From positions 1-45,047 of the forward strand of contig JAAYVH010000064.1 in assembly GCA_012517255.1 (NCBI GenBank): 45,047 bases of DNA, read 5' to 3'. Origin of the DNA: Chthonomonadales bacterium (GTDB taxonomy: Bacteria > Armatimonadota > Chthonomonadetes > Chthonomonadales > CAJBBX01). This document shows, piece after piece, positions 1 through 7,994 of the stretch. The position numbers and the translations under genes were made by a program. The notes beneath the pieces are model-generated. The model was given only the letters and a program-made list of their open reading frames with translations, was not told where the DNA came from and did no database searches. Within the stretch, counting starts at the first letter, position 1; each line of letters starts with the position of its first letter.

Positions 1-1541
1 GCCCCAGCGGCATCCAGGCGATTCTCGATGAGCCGGTTCAGGGCATGCATGTAGGCTCGCGCGCTGGCCACGCAGATGTCGGAATGCGAGCCGCGACCGG
101 TGTAGATATCCCCGTTGCTCCGGATACGAATGGTTACCTCCGCAAGCGCGTCTATGCCCTCGGTTACCGCCTGGATCGAGAACTCGATCAGCTCGTTCTC
201 CACCCGTGTCACGCGGTTGATGGCTCTGTAGATGGCATCCACCGGCCCCGTGCCGTGATCTGAGTCCACCATGACCTGGCCGCCCGGTCCGCGCAACTGA
301 ACCGTAGCCGTCGGAATGCTGTGGTCCCCGCACGATACCTGCACCTGGAGCAGCTCGTAGCTGACACGCACCGACGAGGTCTCGTCAGCCACGATCACCT
401 CAAGATCCTCGTCATGCACCATCTTCTTGCGGTCGGCAACCTGCAGGAACCGCTCGTAGACGCGGTCGAGCTGGGTCTCGTCGAGATCGTAGCCGAGCTG
501 CTGCAAGCGATGCTTGAGCGCGTGACGTCCCGACCGAGCAGTCAACAGTATGCGGCTCTCCGGGATGCCGACATCTCGCGGGTCAATGATCTCGTAGGTG
601 CTGCGCTCCTTTAGCACTCCGTCCTGATGGATCCCGGATGAGTGCGCGAAGGCATTCGCTCCGACGATGGCTTTGTTAGGCTGCACAAGAATGCCCGTCA
701 GGTTGGAAACAAGACGACTTGTCTTGTAGATCTCCTGCGTCACGATGCCCGTCGTCACCCCGAACACGTCGGCACGGACGCGCAGCGCCATCACGACTTC
801 TTCGAGGCTTGTGTTGCCCGCGCGCTCGCCGATCCCGTTGATCGTGCATTCGACCTGCCTGGCGCCTGCCGCAACCCCTGCCAACGCGTTGGCTGCTGCG
901 AGTCCCAGGTCGTCATGGCAATGGACCGACACCGTCGCCTTGCCTATGTTCGGTACCCGAGCCATCACGCTGCCAATGAGCGCTCCGAACTCGGCCGGAG
1001 TCGTGTAACCCGTGGTATCGGGGATGTTGATGACCGTTGCGCCGGCGTCAATCACCGCCTCGATTACCCGGCACAGGTAATCGGGATCGGCGCGGCCGGC
1101 GTCCTCCAGGAAGTACTCAACATCCTCCACATAGCGCCGCGCATGCTTCACCGCGGCGATGCCCTGCTCCATCGCCGCCTCGCGCGAGAGGTTGAGCTTA
1201 TGTGCCAGGTGATTGTCGGAAACCCCGAGCCCGGTGTGGATCCGAGGCCGGACGGCGTCCTTGAGCGCCTCGGCTGCCACGTCAATGTCGTTGGGACGAG
1301 CGCGCGCCAGGCCGCACACCGTGGCATTGCGAACGGCCTTGCTGACAGCCTGTACTGCATGGAAGTCGCCCGGCGACGAGATCGGGAACCCCGCCTCGAT
1401 GACGTCCACTCCCAACCGCTCCAACTGGCGGGCGATCTCCAGCTTCTCCTGAACGTTAAGCGACGCCCCCGGCGATTGCTCGCCATCGCGCAGTGTGGTG
1501 TCGAAGATGAAAACCCGGTCAGCCACGCCTGCGTCCTTCAC
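1..1541 (-). CDS. leuA: 2-isopropylmalate synthase (3' end cut by window edge)
   Basis: LeuA condenses acetyl-CoA with 2-oxoisovalerate, the first committed step of leucine synthesis in the cytoplasm. The frame starts at a GTG (1541-1539) that overlaps the ilvC stop in a GTGA junction, and about 513 codons are visible before the window ends. The N-terminal HMGL-like TIM barrel shows [12 protein letters not shown] near residue 14, the metal-binding HCHDDLG and the GERAGN signature. The C-terminal part matches the allosteric LeuA domain (DHGTGPVDA, then [12 protein letters not shown]). Family members have about 510-520 residues, so only a few residues are missing. It is the last visible gene of the T-box-controlled ilv operon, so feedback by leucine is expected at the protein level and by tRNA charging at the RNA level. 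Identity is secure; I did not test the homocitrate or citramalate synthase alternatives, but the operon argues for LeuA. Confidence 0.96.
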   Translation of the reverse strand, partial: MKDAGVADRVFIFDTTLRDGEQSPGASLNVQEKLEIARQLERLGVDVIEAGFPISSPGDFHAVQAVSKAVRNATVCGLARARPNDIDVAAEALKDAVRPRIHTGLGVSDNHLAHKLNLSREAAMEQGIAAVKHARRYVEDVEYFLEDAGRADPDYLCRVIEAVIDAGATVINIPDTTGYTTPAEFGALIGSVMARVPNIGKATVSVHCHDDLGLAAANALAGVAAGARQVECTINGIGERAGNTSLEEVVMALRVRADVFGVTTGIVTQEIYKTSRLVSNLTGILVQPNKAIVGANAFAHSSGIHQDGVLKERSTYEIIDPRDVGIPESRILLTARSGRHALKHRLQQLGYDLDETQLDRVYERFLQVADRKKMVHDEDLEVIVADETSSVRVSYELLQVQVSCGDHSIPTATVQLRGPGGQVMVDSDHGTGPVDAIYRAINRVTRVENELIEFSIQAVTEGIDALAEVTIRIRSNGDIYTGRGSHSDICVASARAYMHALNRLIENRLDAAG

Positions 1542-2539
1542 GCCTCATCCTTCGCTACCCAGCTCATCATGGCCCGGAGTCGAGCGCCGACCTGTTCGAT
1601 CAGGTGATCCTCGTAGCGGCGAGCCAACGCGCGAAAGACGGGCCTGCCGGCGCGGGTCTCCAGAATCCACTCGCGTGCGAAGGCGCCCGTCTGCACCTCC
1701 TCCAGCACCTGGCGCATCCGCTCGCGCACCGACGCGTCTATGAGACGCGGTCCTCGCGTCATGTCGCCGTACTGAGCGGTATCCGAGATGGAATAGCGCA
1801 TCCCTGCTATGCCGGATTCGTACATCAGGTCAACGATCAGCTTGAGCTCATGGAGACACTCGAAGTAGGCGATCTCTGGCTGATATCCGGCGGCTACGAG
1901 AGTTTCGAAGCCGGCCTTGACCAACGAGGTAGCGCCGCCGCAGAGCACGGCCTGCTCGCCGAACAGGTCGGTCTCGGTCTCCTCGCGGAACGTCGTCTCC
2001 AGCACGCCAGCGCGGGTGCTGCCGATGCCGCTGGCCCAGGCCAGGGCCAGCTTGTGGGCGTTGCCCGTGGCATCCTGATGAACGGCGATGAGGGCCGGTA
2101 CACCCTTGCCTTCCGTGTAGATCCTGCGCACGAGATGGCCCGGCCCCTTTGGCGCAACCATAAACACGTCAACGTCGGCTGGCGGCACGATCTGCCCGTA
2201 ATGGATGTTGAACCCGTGGCCGAACGCTAGCGCTTTGCCGGCCTTCATGCCGTCGCGCACAGACTCGTTGTAGAGGGCGGCCTGAAACTCGTCATTGACC
2301 AGCAGCATCACCACGTCGGCGGCTTCGGCGGCGGCGCGCACGTCCAGCACCTCGAACCCTGCCTTGCGAGCAGCTTCCCAGCTCCGACCCGGCCGAGCCC
2401 CGATCGTCACAGTGAAGCCGCTGTCGCGCAGGTTCAGTGCGTGCGCATGCCCCTGACTCCCATATCCGATGACCGCAATGCGCTTCTCACGCAAGACGGC
2501 GGTATCAACATCCTGTTCGTAGTACACCTTCGTTGGCAT
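1538..2539 (-). CDS. ilvC: ketol-acid reductoisomerase, class I
   Basis: IlvC converts acetolactate or acetohydroxybutyrate to the dihydroxy acids of the valine and isoleucine pathways using NADPH and Mg2+. The start chosen is the ATG of [10 protein letters not shown] because GGGGAG lies 6 bases upstream; a longer frame to 2560 adds seven residues without support. The protein has 333 residues, the usual class I length. It shows the Rossmann motif [13 protein letters not shown] near residue 24, [11 protein letters not shown], and the knotted C-terminal domain with [15 protein letters not shown] and [11 protein letters not shown]. It overlaps leuA by 4 bases and lies 54 bases after the response regulator gene. 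Function is certain. Confidence 0.97.
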   Translation of the reverse strand: MPTKVYYEQDVDTAVLREKRIAVIGYGSQGHAHALNLRDSGFTVTIGARPGRSWEAARKAGFEVLDVRAAAEAADVVMLLVNDEFQAALYNESVRDGMKAGKALAFGHGFNIHYGQIVPPADVDVFMVAPKGPGHLVRRIYTEGKGVPALIAVHQDATGNAHKLALAWASGIGSTRAGVLETTFREETETDLFGEQAVLCGGATSLVKAGFETLVAAGYQPEIAYFECLHELKLIVDLMYESGIAGMRYSISDTAQYGDMTRGPRLIDASVRERMRQVLEEVQTGAFAREWILETRAGRPVFRALARRYEDHLIEQVGARLRAMMSWVAKDEA

Positions 2540-2593
2540 TGTTTCTCCCCTGTATGTCACCTGCAGCGCGGCTCTATGGACGCTCTGTCGGCA

Positions 2594-3016
2594 TCAACTC
2601 TGCCATGGCGTTCTCGGCCACATCTGGGCGCGCGGCTCGCCGGCTCGCAGGTCGTTGAGCACAGTCTTCACCATCTCAAGAAGCCCGGTCGGCGTGAACG
2701 GCTTCACCAGATAGCCGTCAGCGCCTGCGCGCCACGCACGCGTCAGATCGTGATCACCGTCCCGAGCCGTGACAATGACGATGCGAATGCTGCATGTCGC
2801 CGTTGCCGACTTCAGACGCCTCAGCGTCTCGAAACCATCCATGTTCGGCATGGCGACGTCCAGCAGAACCAGATCGGGCCGGTCCCGCTCGATGGCGGCG
2901 AGCGCCTCCATGCCGTCGGTTGCCACAAGCACCTCGTAGCCTGCGCGGTCCAGGGCGGCCTTTGTGAGCTTGGGGATGTGCTTGTCGTCGTCAACGATCA
3001 GTATCTTCTTTGCCAC
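2594..3016 (-). CDS. stand-alone response regulator receiver (CheY-like)
   Basis: A 140-residue protein made of one REC domain plus a short tail of about 20 residues with no recognisable output domain. The start is the GTG of VAKKILIVDDD, with GGAGG 5 bases upstream; a frame reaching 3067 is longer but lacks this. Visible receiver residues are the acidic pocket D9-D11, phospho-acceptor D53 (LLDVAMPNMDG), T83 in IVIVTA and K105 in LVKPF. All key residues are intact, so it should be phosphorylatable. No histidine kinase is nearby. It sits inside the ilvBN-ilvC-leuA transcription unit, overlapping the preceding membrane-protein gene by 26 bases. What it signals to is not visible; CheY- or Spo0F-like partner binding is the likely mode. 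Confidence 0.92.
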   Translation of the reverse strand: MAKKILIVDDDKHIPKLTKAALDRAGYEVLVATDGMEALAAIERDRPDLVLLDVAMPNMDGFETLRRLKSATATCSIRIVIVTARDGDHDLTRAWRAGADGYLVKPFTPTGLLEMVKTVLNDLRAGEPRAQMWPRTPWQS

Positions 3017-3386
3017 GCAATCCTCCAGCGCTTGCTTCCTGCGTTTGGCCCTCGGCGCCTTGATCATCCCGTCGGCGCATCATGTAACCGTACGCGACGC
3101 CCGCAGCGAGACCGAGACCCGTGAAGATGACCAGATTCACGAGCAGGTTCTTGACGCTATCGAGGCCGTAGTGATCCGTCAGCGCATTGTACATGCGCCA
3201 CAGCAGCCAGTTGGCAACTCCCGCCATCCCGACCGCGAAGCCTCGTAGAGCCGATCTAGCCACAGACCGCGTGCGGAGGCCAAGAACAGCTCCGGCCAGA
3301 CCGCCGATGATCGGACCTGCGATCGCAAGGACGACAAAGAGACGCTCCACGGCCTCGATCGAGACGAGCTCCCGCATGTCGTCCAT
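2991..3386 (-). CDS. small three-helix membrane protein, unknown function
   Basis: A 131-residue protein I do not recognise. Three hydrophobic stretches can be seen, about residues 16-37 (LFVVLAIAGPIIGGLAGAVL), 46-66 and 80-103, followed by a charged tail of about 28 residues rich in Gly, Glu and Gln. Glycine-rich helices suggest tight packing or oligomerisation. Its start lies 4 bases after the ilvN stop and its end overlaps the start of the response regulator, so it is almost certainly co-transcribed and perhaps translationally coupled with both. A second ATG nine bases downstream (MRELVS) could be the true start. The context suggests partnership with the response regulator, but nothing in the sequence proves it. 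Confidence 0.7.
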   Translation of the reverse strand: MDDMRELVSIEAVERLFVVLAIAGPIIGGLAGAVLGLRTRSVARSALRGFAVGMAGVANWLLWRMYNALTDHYGLDSVKNLLVNLVIFTGLGLAAGVAYGYMMRRRDDQGAEGQTQEASAGGLRGKEDTDR

Positions 3387-3390
3387 CAGT

Positions 3391-3906
3391 TCAGGCGGTC
3401 CTTGATCCCCGGGCCATAGCGATCACACCCGTGCGTACCATCTCTCGTATTCCGTAGCTGCTCAGTAGCTCAGCCATCTTGTCCAGTTTCTCGACGCTGC
3501 CTGTCACCTCGATCACGAACGTCCGGTCGCTCATGTCAATGATCCGACCACGAAAGACCTCGACGATCTGCATGATCTCGCCGCGATCCTTGGGCTCCGC
3601 CCTCACCTTGATCAGGCCAAGTTCGCGCTCCACCGTTGGAGCATCCACGTAGTCCGCGACCCGGATCACTTCGATCAGCTTGTGGAGCTGCTTGGTGATC
3701 TGCTCCAGGACAAGCTGGTCGCCGGCGACGACAATGGTCATGCGCGACACGTCCGGGTCTTCCGTGACCGAGACCGTCAGGGATTCGATATTGTACCCAC
3801 GGCGAGCGAACAGGCCGGCGACACGGGCGAGCACGCCCGGATGGTTACCCACCAGCGCCGTGATGACATGTGTCTGAGGCGCCCTGCGCGTCAGTGATGC
3901 CGCCAT
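3391..3906 (-). CDS. ilvN: acetolactate synthase small (regulatory) subunit
   Basis: IlvN/IlvH binds the IlvB catalytic subunit, activates it and confers feedback inhibition, usually by valine. The start chosen is MAASLTRRAPQTHVI, with AGGGGGAG 6 bases upstream, two bases after the ilvB stop; this gives 171 residues, a normal length. The N-terminal ACT domain is clear (THVITALVGNHPGVLARVAG, then RRGYNIESLTV near residue 40). The second half matches the IlvH C-terminal domain with RELGLIKV and IREMVRTGVIAM at the end. A longer frame reaching 3993 would read back into ilvB and has no ribosome binding site. Confidence 0.96.
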   Translation of the reverse strand: MAASLTRRAPQTHVITALVGNHPGVLARVAGLFARRGYNIESLTVSVTEDPDVSRMTIVVAGDQLVLEQITKQLHKLIEVIRVADYVDAPTVERELGLIKVRAEPKDRGEIMQIVEVFRGRIIDMSDRTFVIEVTGSVEKLDKMAELLSSYGIREMVRTGVIAMARGSRTA

Positions 3907-3908
3907 CC

Positions 3909-5714
3909 TCAGCTCCCCCTTTCTGCCGAACTGCCGCCTTTGCGAAGGGCCACAAACTGCTCGAGCACGCGCTCCTCGCGATCGAACGACCACTCCTCGC
4001 CTTCCGTGTCCACGGTCACCTTCAGCTCCTCCAGATTCTCCCGAATGCGCATCTCGTCAACGCTCTGTCCTGCCGGGATCATCGGGTAGACGTTCTCCTC
4101 GGTGGGCACCACGCAGTCAATCACAACCGGCCGGTCCCTTACTTCGAGGGCCTTGCTCAGAGCGTTGCGAAACTCCTCGGGGGTTTCCGCTCGCAAGCCG
4201 AAGCCGCCGTAGGCCTCCGTAAGCTTGACAAAGTCCGGAGACGCCTGAAGGTCCACATGACTGTACCGCTCCTGATAGAACAGCTCCTGCCACTGGCGAA
4301 CCATACCCAGCGAACGGTTGTTCACGATCGCGACGATGATTGGAAGACCATAGACCGTCGCCGTCATCAGCTCCTGGGTGCACATCTGGAACGAGCCGTC
4401 TCCAGAAAGGCACAGCACACGCGTGCCGGGCGACGATACTTGAGCGCCGATCGCAGCAGGCAACCCGAAGCCCATGGTTCCCAGGCCGCCGCTTGTGATC
4501 CACTGGTGTGGCCGCCTGCATTTGTAGTACTGCGCGGCCCACATCTGATGCTGGCCCACATCGGTTGTCATGATCGCTTCCCAGTTGGTCGCCTGGCCCA
4601 TCATCTCGATCACGTACTCGGCGTACAGGCGTCCATCCGACGGGTACACCAGCGGGAACTCCGACTTCCATTCCATGATCTGGTCGTTCCAGGCTGACCA
4701 TGGCTTCGGTTTGACATGGGGGAGCATCGCCGCCAGCACGGTCTTGATATCGCCGACGATCGGTACCTCCGGCACGCGCACTTTGCCGATCTCGGCAGGG
4801 TCCACATCAATGTGGACCACACGGGCTCGGGGCGCGAACCGATCCACCTTGCCGGTCACCCGATCATCGAATCGAGCGCCGATTGCGAACAGCAGGTCAC
4901 AGTTGTGGACGGCGTGGTTGGCATAGGCGGTGCCGTGCATTCCGAGCATACCGATCGAGAGCGGGTGATGCTCGTCAATGATCCCTTTGCCCATCAAGCT
5001 GGTGGTAACCAGCGTGTTGGTGCGTTCGGCCAACTCGCGGACCTCGGCTTCGGCCCCCGAGAGGACGGCGCCGCCGCCCACGTACAGCACCGGACACTGT
5101 GCTTCGTCGAGAGCCGCTGCCGCGCGTCTGATTTGCACCTCATGGCCACGCGTTGTCGGCTTGTACGTCGGGATATCGGCCTTGTCGGGATACATGGACG
5201 GATCCCATGCCATCTTCGCCAGGCTTACATCCAGCGGAACATCCACCAGGACGGGGCCGGGCCGGCCAGATCGGGCGATGTGGAACGCCTTGCTGATTGT
5301 CTCCGGAATCTCCTCGACTCTCTTGACGAGGAAGTTGTGTTTCGTGATGGGAATCGTGATCCCGGTGATGTCCGCCTCCTGAAACGCGTCTTTGCCGATT
5401 GCATGGGTCCGAACCTGCCCCGTGATCGCGACGACCGGAATGGAGTCCATGTAGGCTGTAGCCAGACCTGTGACGAGATTCGTCGCCCCCGGTCCGCTCG
5501 TTGCCAGACAGACTCCGACACCGCCCGTGGCTCGCGCGTAACCGTCCGCCATGTGCGCCGCTCCCTGTTCATGGCGCACCAGAATGTGCTCAATCTGCTT
5601 CTCGTCGTAGAGGGCGTCGTAGAGTGGCAGGGCCGCGCCTCCGGGATATCCGAACACGTGCCGGACACCTTCCAGCCGGAGACATTCCAACAGAATGCGT
5701 GCTCCAGTTTTCAT
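3909..5714 (-). CDS. ilvB: acetolactate synthase large (catalytic) subunit, biosynthetic
   Basis: IlvB is the thiamine-diphosphate enzyme joining two pyruvates, or pyruvate and 2-oxobutyrate, in the first shared step of branched-chain synthesis. The 601-residue protein has the three expected domains. The N-terminal ThDP domain carries the catalytic Glu in VRHEQGAAHMADGYARATG; the central FAD-type domain has IGARFDDRVTGK; the C-terminal domain has the ThDP motif GDGSFQM...NNRSLGMV. Length fits biosynthetic AHAS rather than catabolic AlsS, and the adjacent ilvN confirms this. A GGGAA lies 12 bases before the ATG, a weak ribosome binding site. It is the first gene after the T-box leader. The C-terminal 20 residues are slightly longer than in common homologues. 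Confidence 0.97.
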   Translation of the reverse strand: MKTGARILLECLRLEGVRHVFGYPGGAALPLYDALYDEKQIEHILVRHEQGAAHMADGYARATGGVGVCLATSGPGATNLVTGLATAYMDSIPVVAITGQVRTHAIGKDAFQEADITGITIPITKHNFLVKRVEEIPETISKAFHIARSGRPGPVLVDVPLDVSLAKMAWDPSMYPDKADIPTYKPTTRGHEVQIRRAAAALDEAQCPVLYVGGGAVLSGAEAEVRELAERTNTLVTTSLMGKGIIDEHHPLSIGMLGMHGTAYANHAVHNCDLLFAIGARFDDRVTGKVDRFAPRARVVHIDVDPAEIGKVRVPEVPIVGDIKTVLAAMLPHVKPKPWSAWNDQIMEWKSEFPLVYPSDGRLYAEYVIEMMGQATNWEAIMTTDVGQHQMWAAQYYKCRRPHQWITSGGLGTMGFGLPAAIGAQVSSPGTRVLCLSGDGSFQMCTQELMTATVYGLPIIVAIVNNRSLGMVRQWQELFYQERYSHVDLQASPDFVKLTEAYGGFGLRAETPEEFRNALSKALEVRDRPVVIDCVVPTEENVYPMIPAGQSVDEMRIRENLEELKVTVDTEGEEWSFDREERVLEQFVALRKGGSSAERGS

Positions 5715-5767
5715 GCTGTCATCGGTTCCCTTTCATGGTCTTGCCGATCACGCCACGCGCCACAGAA

Positions 5768-6033
5768 CGAAAAACCCCTCATCCCAAGGGACGAGAGGTT
5801 CACTCACGCGGTACCACCCTTGTAGGGCTCGCCGTCGCGAGAAACGGCGTACTGCGCCCCACTCTAACGCTGTATCGGGCGCACCCGGACCGACCTACTG
5901 GGCTACTAAGCCGTTCAGCCGATCAGCTCGGAGGGGAGTTTCCGCCCAGACCCTTATCGCCTCGCACCACCCGGCGACTCTCTGAAACTGAAGTCCGTGC
6001 GTACTGGCCTCGTCAACGCAGGCAGATCGGATT
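5768..6033 (-). ncRNA. T-box leader controlling the ilv-leu operon
   Basis: Read on the minus strand, this 5' UTR has the T-box signature AGGGTGGTACCGCG (5820-5807), followed directly by an intrinsic terminator. Upstream are stem-I features: AGAGAG near 5979, the GGTGGTGCGAGGCG distal-loop region, and GGAAACTCCCCTCCGAGC near the specifier loop. The best specifier candidate is CTC (5938-5936), a leucine codon that fits ilvB-ilvN-ilvC-leuA; the overlapping triplet ACT (Thr) in the neighbouring register cannot be excluded by eye. In the family, uncharged tRNA pairs with the specifier and with the T-box bulge, stabilising an antiterminator. Here AAGGG (5822-5818) can pair with CCCTT of the terminator. 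The start at about 6033 is estimated from the candidate promoter. Confidence 0.93.
5769..5799 (-). terminator. intrinsic terminator of the T-box leader
   Basis: On the minus strand an 11-bp stem forms between CCTCTCGTCCC and GGGATGAGGGG with a TT loop, including two G-T wobbles, followed by five T residues. Its 5' arm contains the CCCTT that pairs with the T-box in the alternative antiterminator fold. It lies about 55 bases before the ilvB start. Confidence 0.92.
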
Positions 6034-6040
6034 GTGACGC

Positions 6041-6047
6041 TATAATA
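6041..6047. promoter_or_regulatory. overlapping divergent -10 elements (kdsA and ilv leader)
   Basis: The plus strand reads TATAAT at 6041-6046, 27 bases before the kdsA start. The minus strand reads TATTAT at 6047-6042, suitably placed to start the T-box leader at about 6035. The same AT block would serve both directions, making the two promoters mutually exclusive at any moment. Neither has a good -35 hexamer at 16-18 bases, so the assignment rests on the -10 boxes and the distances. Confidence 0.5.
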
Positions 6048-6073
6048 CCCCAACATCCGGAATCGAGAGCGCA

Positions 6074-6940
6074 ATGACAAGGATTGTTTTCGCAGGCGAT
6101 CTTCAGATCGGCGCCGCGACGGAGCGGCTGGCCATTATCGCCGGTCCATGCATGGCTGAATCCGCGGAGCTTTGTCTGCGCGTCGCCGAGCGCTGTCGTG
6201 ACATCTGTGCCCGACTCGGGCTCGGATATGTCTTCAAGGCGTCGTTCGACAAGGCAAACCGAACCTCGGTGAACTCCCAGCGCGGCCCGGGCCTCGAAGC
6301 CGGCCTTGACATGCTGCAGAAGGTGCGCCGCGAGCTGATGGTCCCGGTCTGCACCGATGTGCATGAGACGTGGCAGGTCGAGCATGTCGCACGTGTCGCC
6401 GACATGCTCCAGATTCCGGCGTTTCTATGTCGGCAGACCGATCTGATCCTTGCGTGCGCCCGGTCCGGCAGATGCGTAAACATAAAGAAAGGGCAGTTCA
6501 TGGCGCCGTGGGACATGCGCAACGCAGTGGAAAAGGTCGTCAGCGTCGGCAATCATAACGTGATTCTGACGGAGCGCGGGACGTCGTTCGGCTACAACGC
6601 GCTTGTGTTCGATCCGTGCTCCCTCGCCTTCATGCGAAGCTTCGGCTATCCTGTCTGCATGGACATCACGCACGCCGTGCAGCAGCCTGGCGGCGCCGGC
6701 GCTGTGTCGGGCGGCAGACGCGAGATGGTACCCACCATCGCCAGAGCCGCAACGGCCGTGGGAGTGGATGCCCTGTTCATCGAGACGCATCCAGACCCTG
6801 AACGCGCTCTATCGGACTCTGCGACGATGATCCCGCTCGACGAGTTGGAGGGACTGCTCCGGCTTGTCCGCGATCTCGATGCGGTCGTTCGACGTGGTGC
6901 ATCCGAGACGGGAGGAAGCGCCCGCGAGATGGCGAACTGA
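6074..6940 (+). CDS. kdsA: 3-deoxy-8-phosphooctulonate (KDO8P) synthase, metal-dependent class
   Basis: KdsA condenses arabinose 5-phosphate with phosphoenolpyruvate to KDO 8-phosphate, a precursor of the inner core of lipopolysaccharide. The 288-residue protein shows IAGPCMAES near residue 22, FKASFDKANRTS, RGPGLEAGL, the CRQTDLILACA region and ITHAVQQPGG. C26 in AGPC marks the metal-dependent class (Cys, with His of DITHAVQ, Glu of FIETHPDP and Asp of SDSATM as the other expected ligands) rather than the Asn-type E. coli class. It has a TATAAT-type promoter and a GAGAG ribosome binding site, and no other LPS gene is adjacent. The tail after about residue 272 is longer than usual. Confidence 0.95.
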   Translation: MTRIVFAGDLQIGAATERLAIIAGPCMAESAELCLRVAERCRDICARLGLGYVFKASFDKANRTSVNSQRGPGLEAGLDMLQKVRRELMVPVCTDVHETWQVEHVARVADMLQIPAFLCRQTDLILACARSGRCVNIKKGQFMAPWDMRNAVEKVVSVGNHNVILTERGTSFGYNALVFDPCSLAFMRSFGYPVCMDITHAVQQPGGAGAVSGGRREMVPTIARAATAVGVDALFIETHPDPERALSDSATMIPLDELEGLLRLVRDLDAVVRRGASETGGSAREMAN

Positions 6941-6963
6941 GCCCATGACTCTTCAACCACCTC

Positions 6964-6987
6964 GAGCGGTACGATGACGCGCCGCTC
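6964..6987 (+). terminator. possible weak hairpin after kdsA
   Basis: GAGCGG (6964-6969) and CCGCTC (6982-6987) can pair around a 12-base loop between kdsA and the next gene. There is no T tract, so it may be only a weak attenuating structure. Confidence 0.25.
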
Positions 6988-7010
6988 CTGACTGAAAGGG
7001 AGGACATGAC

Positions 7011-7994
7011 ATGGCACAGGATGCCAGGATTCGGATCGGTTTCATCGGAAGCGGCGGCAATGCACGCTATCACATGGGCAGAGTGCTCGAGCTGCCGAAC
7101 GTCGAGATCGTCGCGCTGGCGGACCCCAACCCGGCCATGCTCGATGCAGCCAAACGGCAGCATACTGCGCTGGCGGACGTGCCGACGTTTGCCGACTTCC
7201 ACGAGATGCTGGCCAAAGTCGAGATGGATGCGACGGAGATCAGCACGCCTCACACGACTCACAAAGAGCAGATACTGGCCTCGTTCGAGCGGGGCTTGCA
7301 CGTGCTGTGCGAGAAACCTCTGGTGTGCACCGTCGCCGACGCGCACGAGGTGATCGCTGCACGGGATCGCGCGGGCAAAGTGGCGCTGCTCTCCTATCAG
7401 AGGCACTATCAGCCCGAGTTTCGGTATATCCGTGACCGGATAGCGTCGGGCGATCTCGGCGCCGTCACCGTTGTCAGCGCCCTCCAGTGTCAGAACTGGA
7501 AGAACGGCACACGGGGTTCCTGGCGTCAGGATCCGGCGCTCTCAGGCGGAGGTCAGTTGAACGATTCGGGCAGTCACCTTCTGGACATCATCCTCTGGAT
7601 CACAGGCATGTCCGTCGAGACTGTGGCGGCGTTCATTGACAACTGCGGGACGCCCGTGGACATCAACTCGGCTTTGTCCATCCGTTTCCGCGGCGGGGCT
7701 CAGGGGAACATCTCCATTGTTGGCGACGCCACCGACTGGCATGAGGACGTTACGATCTGGTGTGAACGAGGCATTCTGTTCATGCGGAATGGCCGGCTGC
7801 AGGTTGCCGATGCCGCCGGCCGTTACAGCTTCGACCAGATGCGCGGCGGATCGACTCCCGATCGCAACTTCGTGGCTGCCATCCGGGGCGACGAGGAAGT
7901 GCAGTCGCCGTTTGAATGCGGCCTCCGAGTGATCGAGCTCACCGAGGCCGCATGGCGATCCGGCGCGCAGGCCGGCCAGCCTGTAGTGGTGTGA
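7011..7994 (+). CDS. Gfo/Idh/MocA family NAD(P)-dependent oxidoreductase
   Basis: A 327-residue dehydrogenase-fold protein. The N-terminal Rossmann domain begins IRIGFIGSGGNARYHMG, followed by the family motif CEKPLVCTVADAHEV near residue 105. The C-terminal alpha/beta domain holds a plausible catalytic segment GGGQLNDSGSHLLDIILWITG around residue 182, where family members have (G/A)GGxxxDxGxH. The ribosome binding site GGGAGGAC lies 5 bases before the ATG. Such enzymes act on sugars, inositols or sugar acids; the substrate cannot be read from the sequence. The stop overlaps the start of a sugar-type ABC permease gene by one base, suggesting a role in carbohydrate uptake or degradation. Confidence 0.9.
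   Translation: MAQDARIRIGFIGSGGNARYHMGRVLELPNVEIVALADPNPAMLDAAKRQHTALADVPTFADFHEMLAKVEMDATEISTPHTTHKEQILASFERGLHVLCEKPLVCTVADAHEVIAARDRAGKVALLSYQRHYQPEFRYIRDRIASGDLGAVTVVSALQCQNWKNGTRGSWRQDPALSGGGQLNDSGSHLLDIILWITGMSVETVAAFIDNCGTPVDINSALSIRFRGGAQGNISIVGDATDWHEDVTIWCERGILFMRNGRLQVADAAGRYSFDQMRGGSTPDRNFVAAIRGDEEVQSPFECGLRVIELTEAAWRSGAQAGQPVVV

Noticed and set aside
642-1607. Plus-strand open frame of 321 codons
   Set aside because: It is antisense to leuA, whose domain motifs are continuous in the minus frame.
4716-5825. Plus-strand open frame of 369 codons opposite ilvB
   Set aside because: It is fully antisense to ilvB and runs into the T-box terminator; it has no ribosome binding site or recognisable motif.
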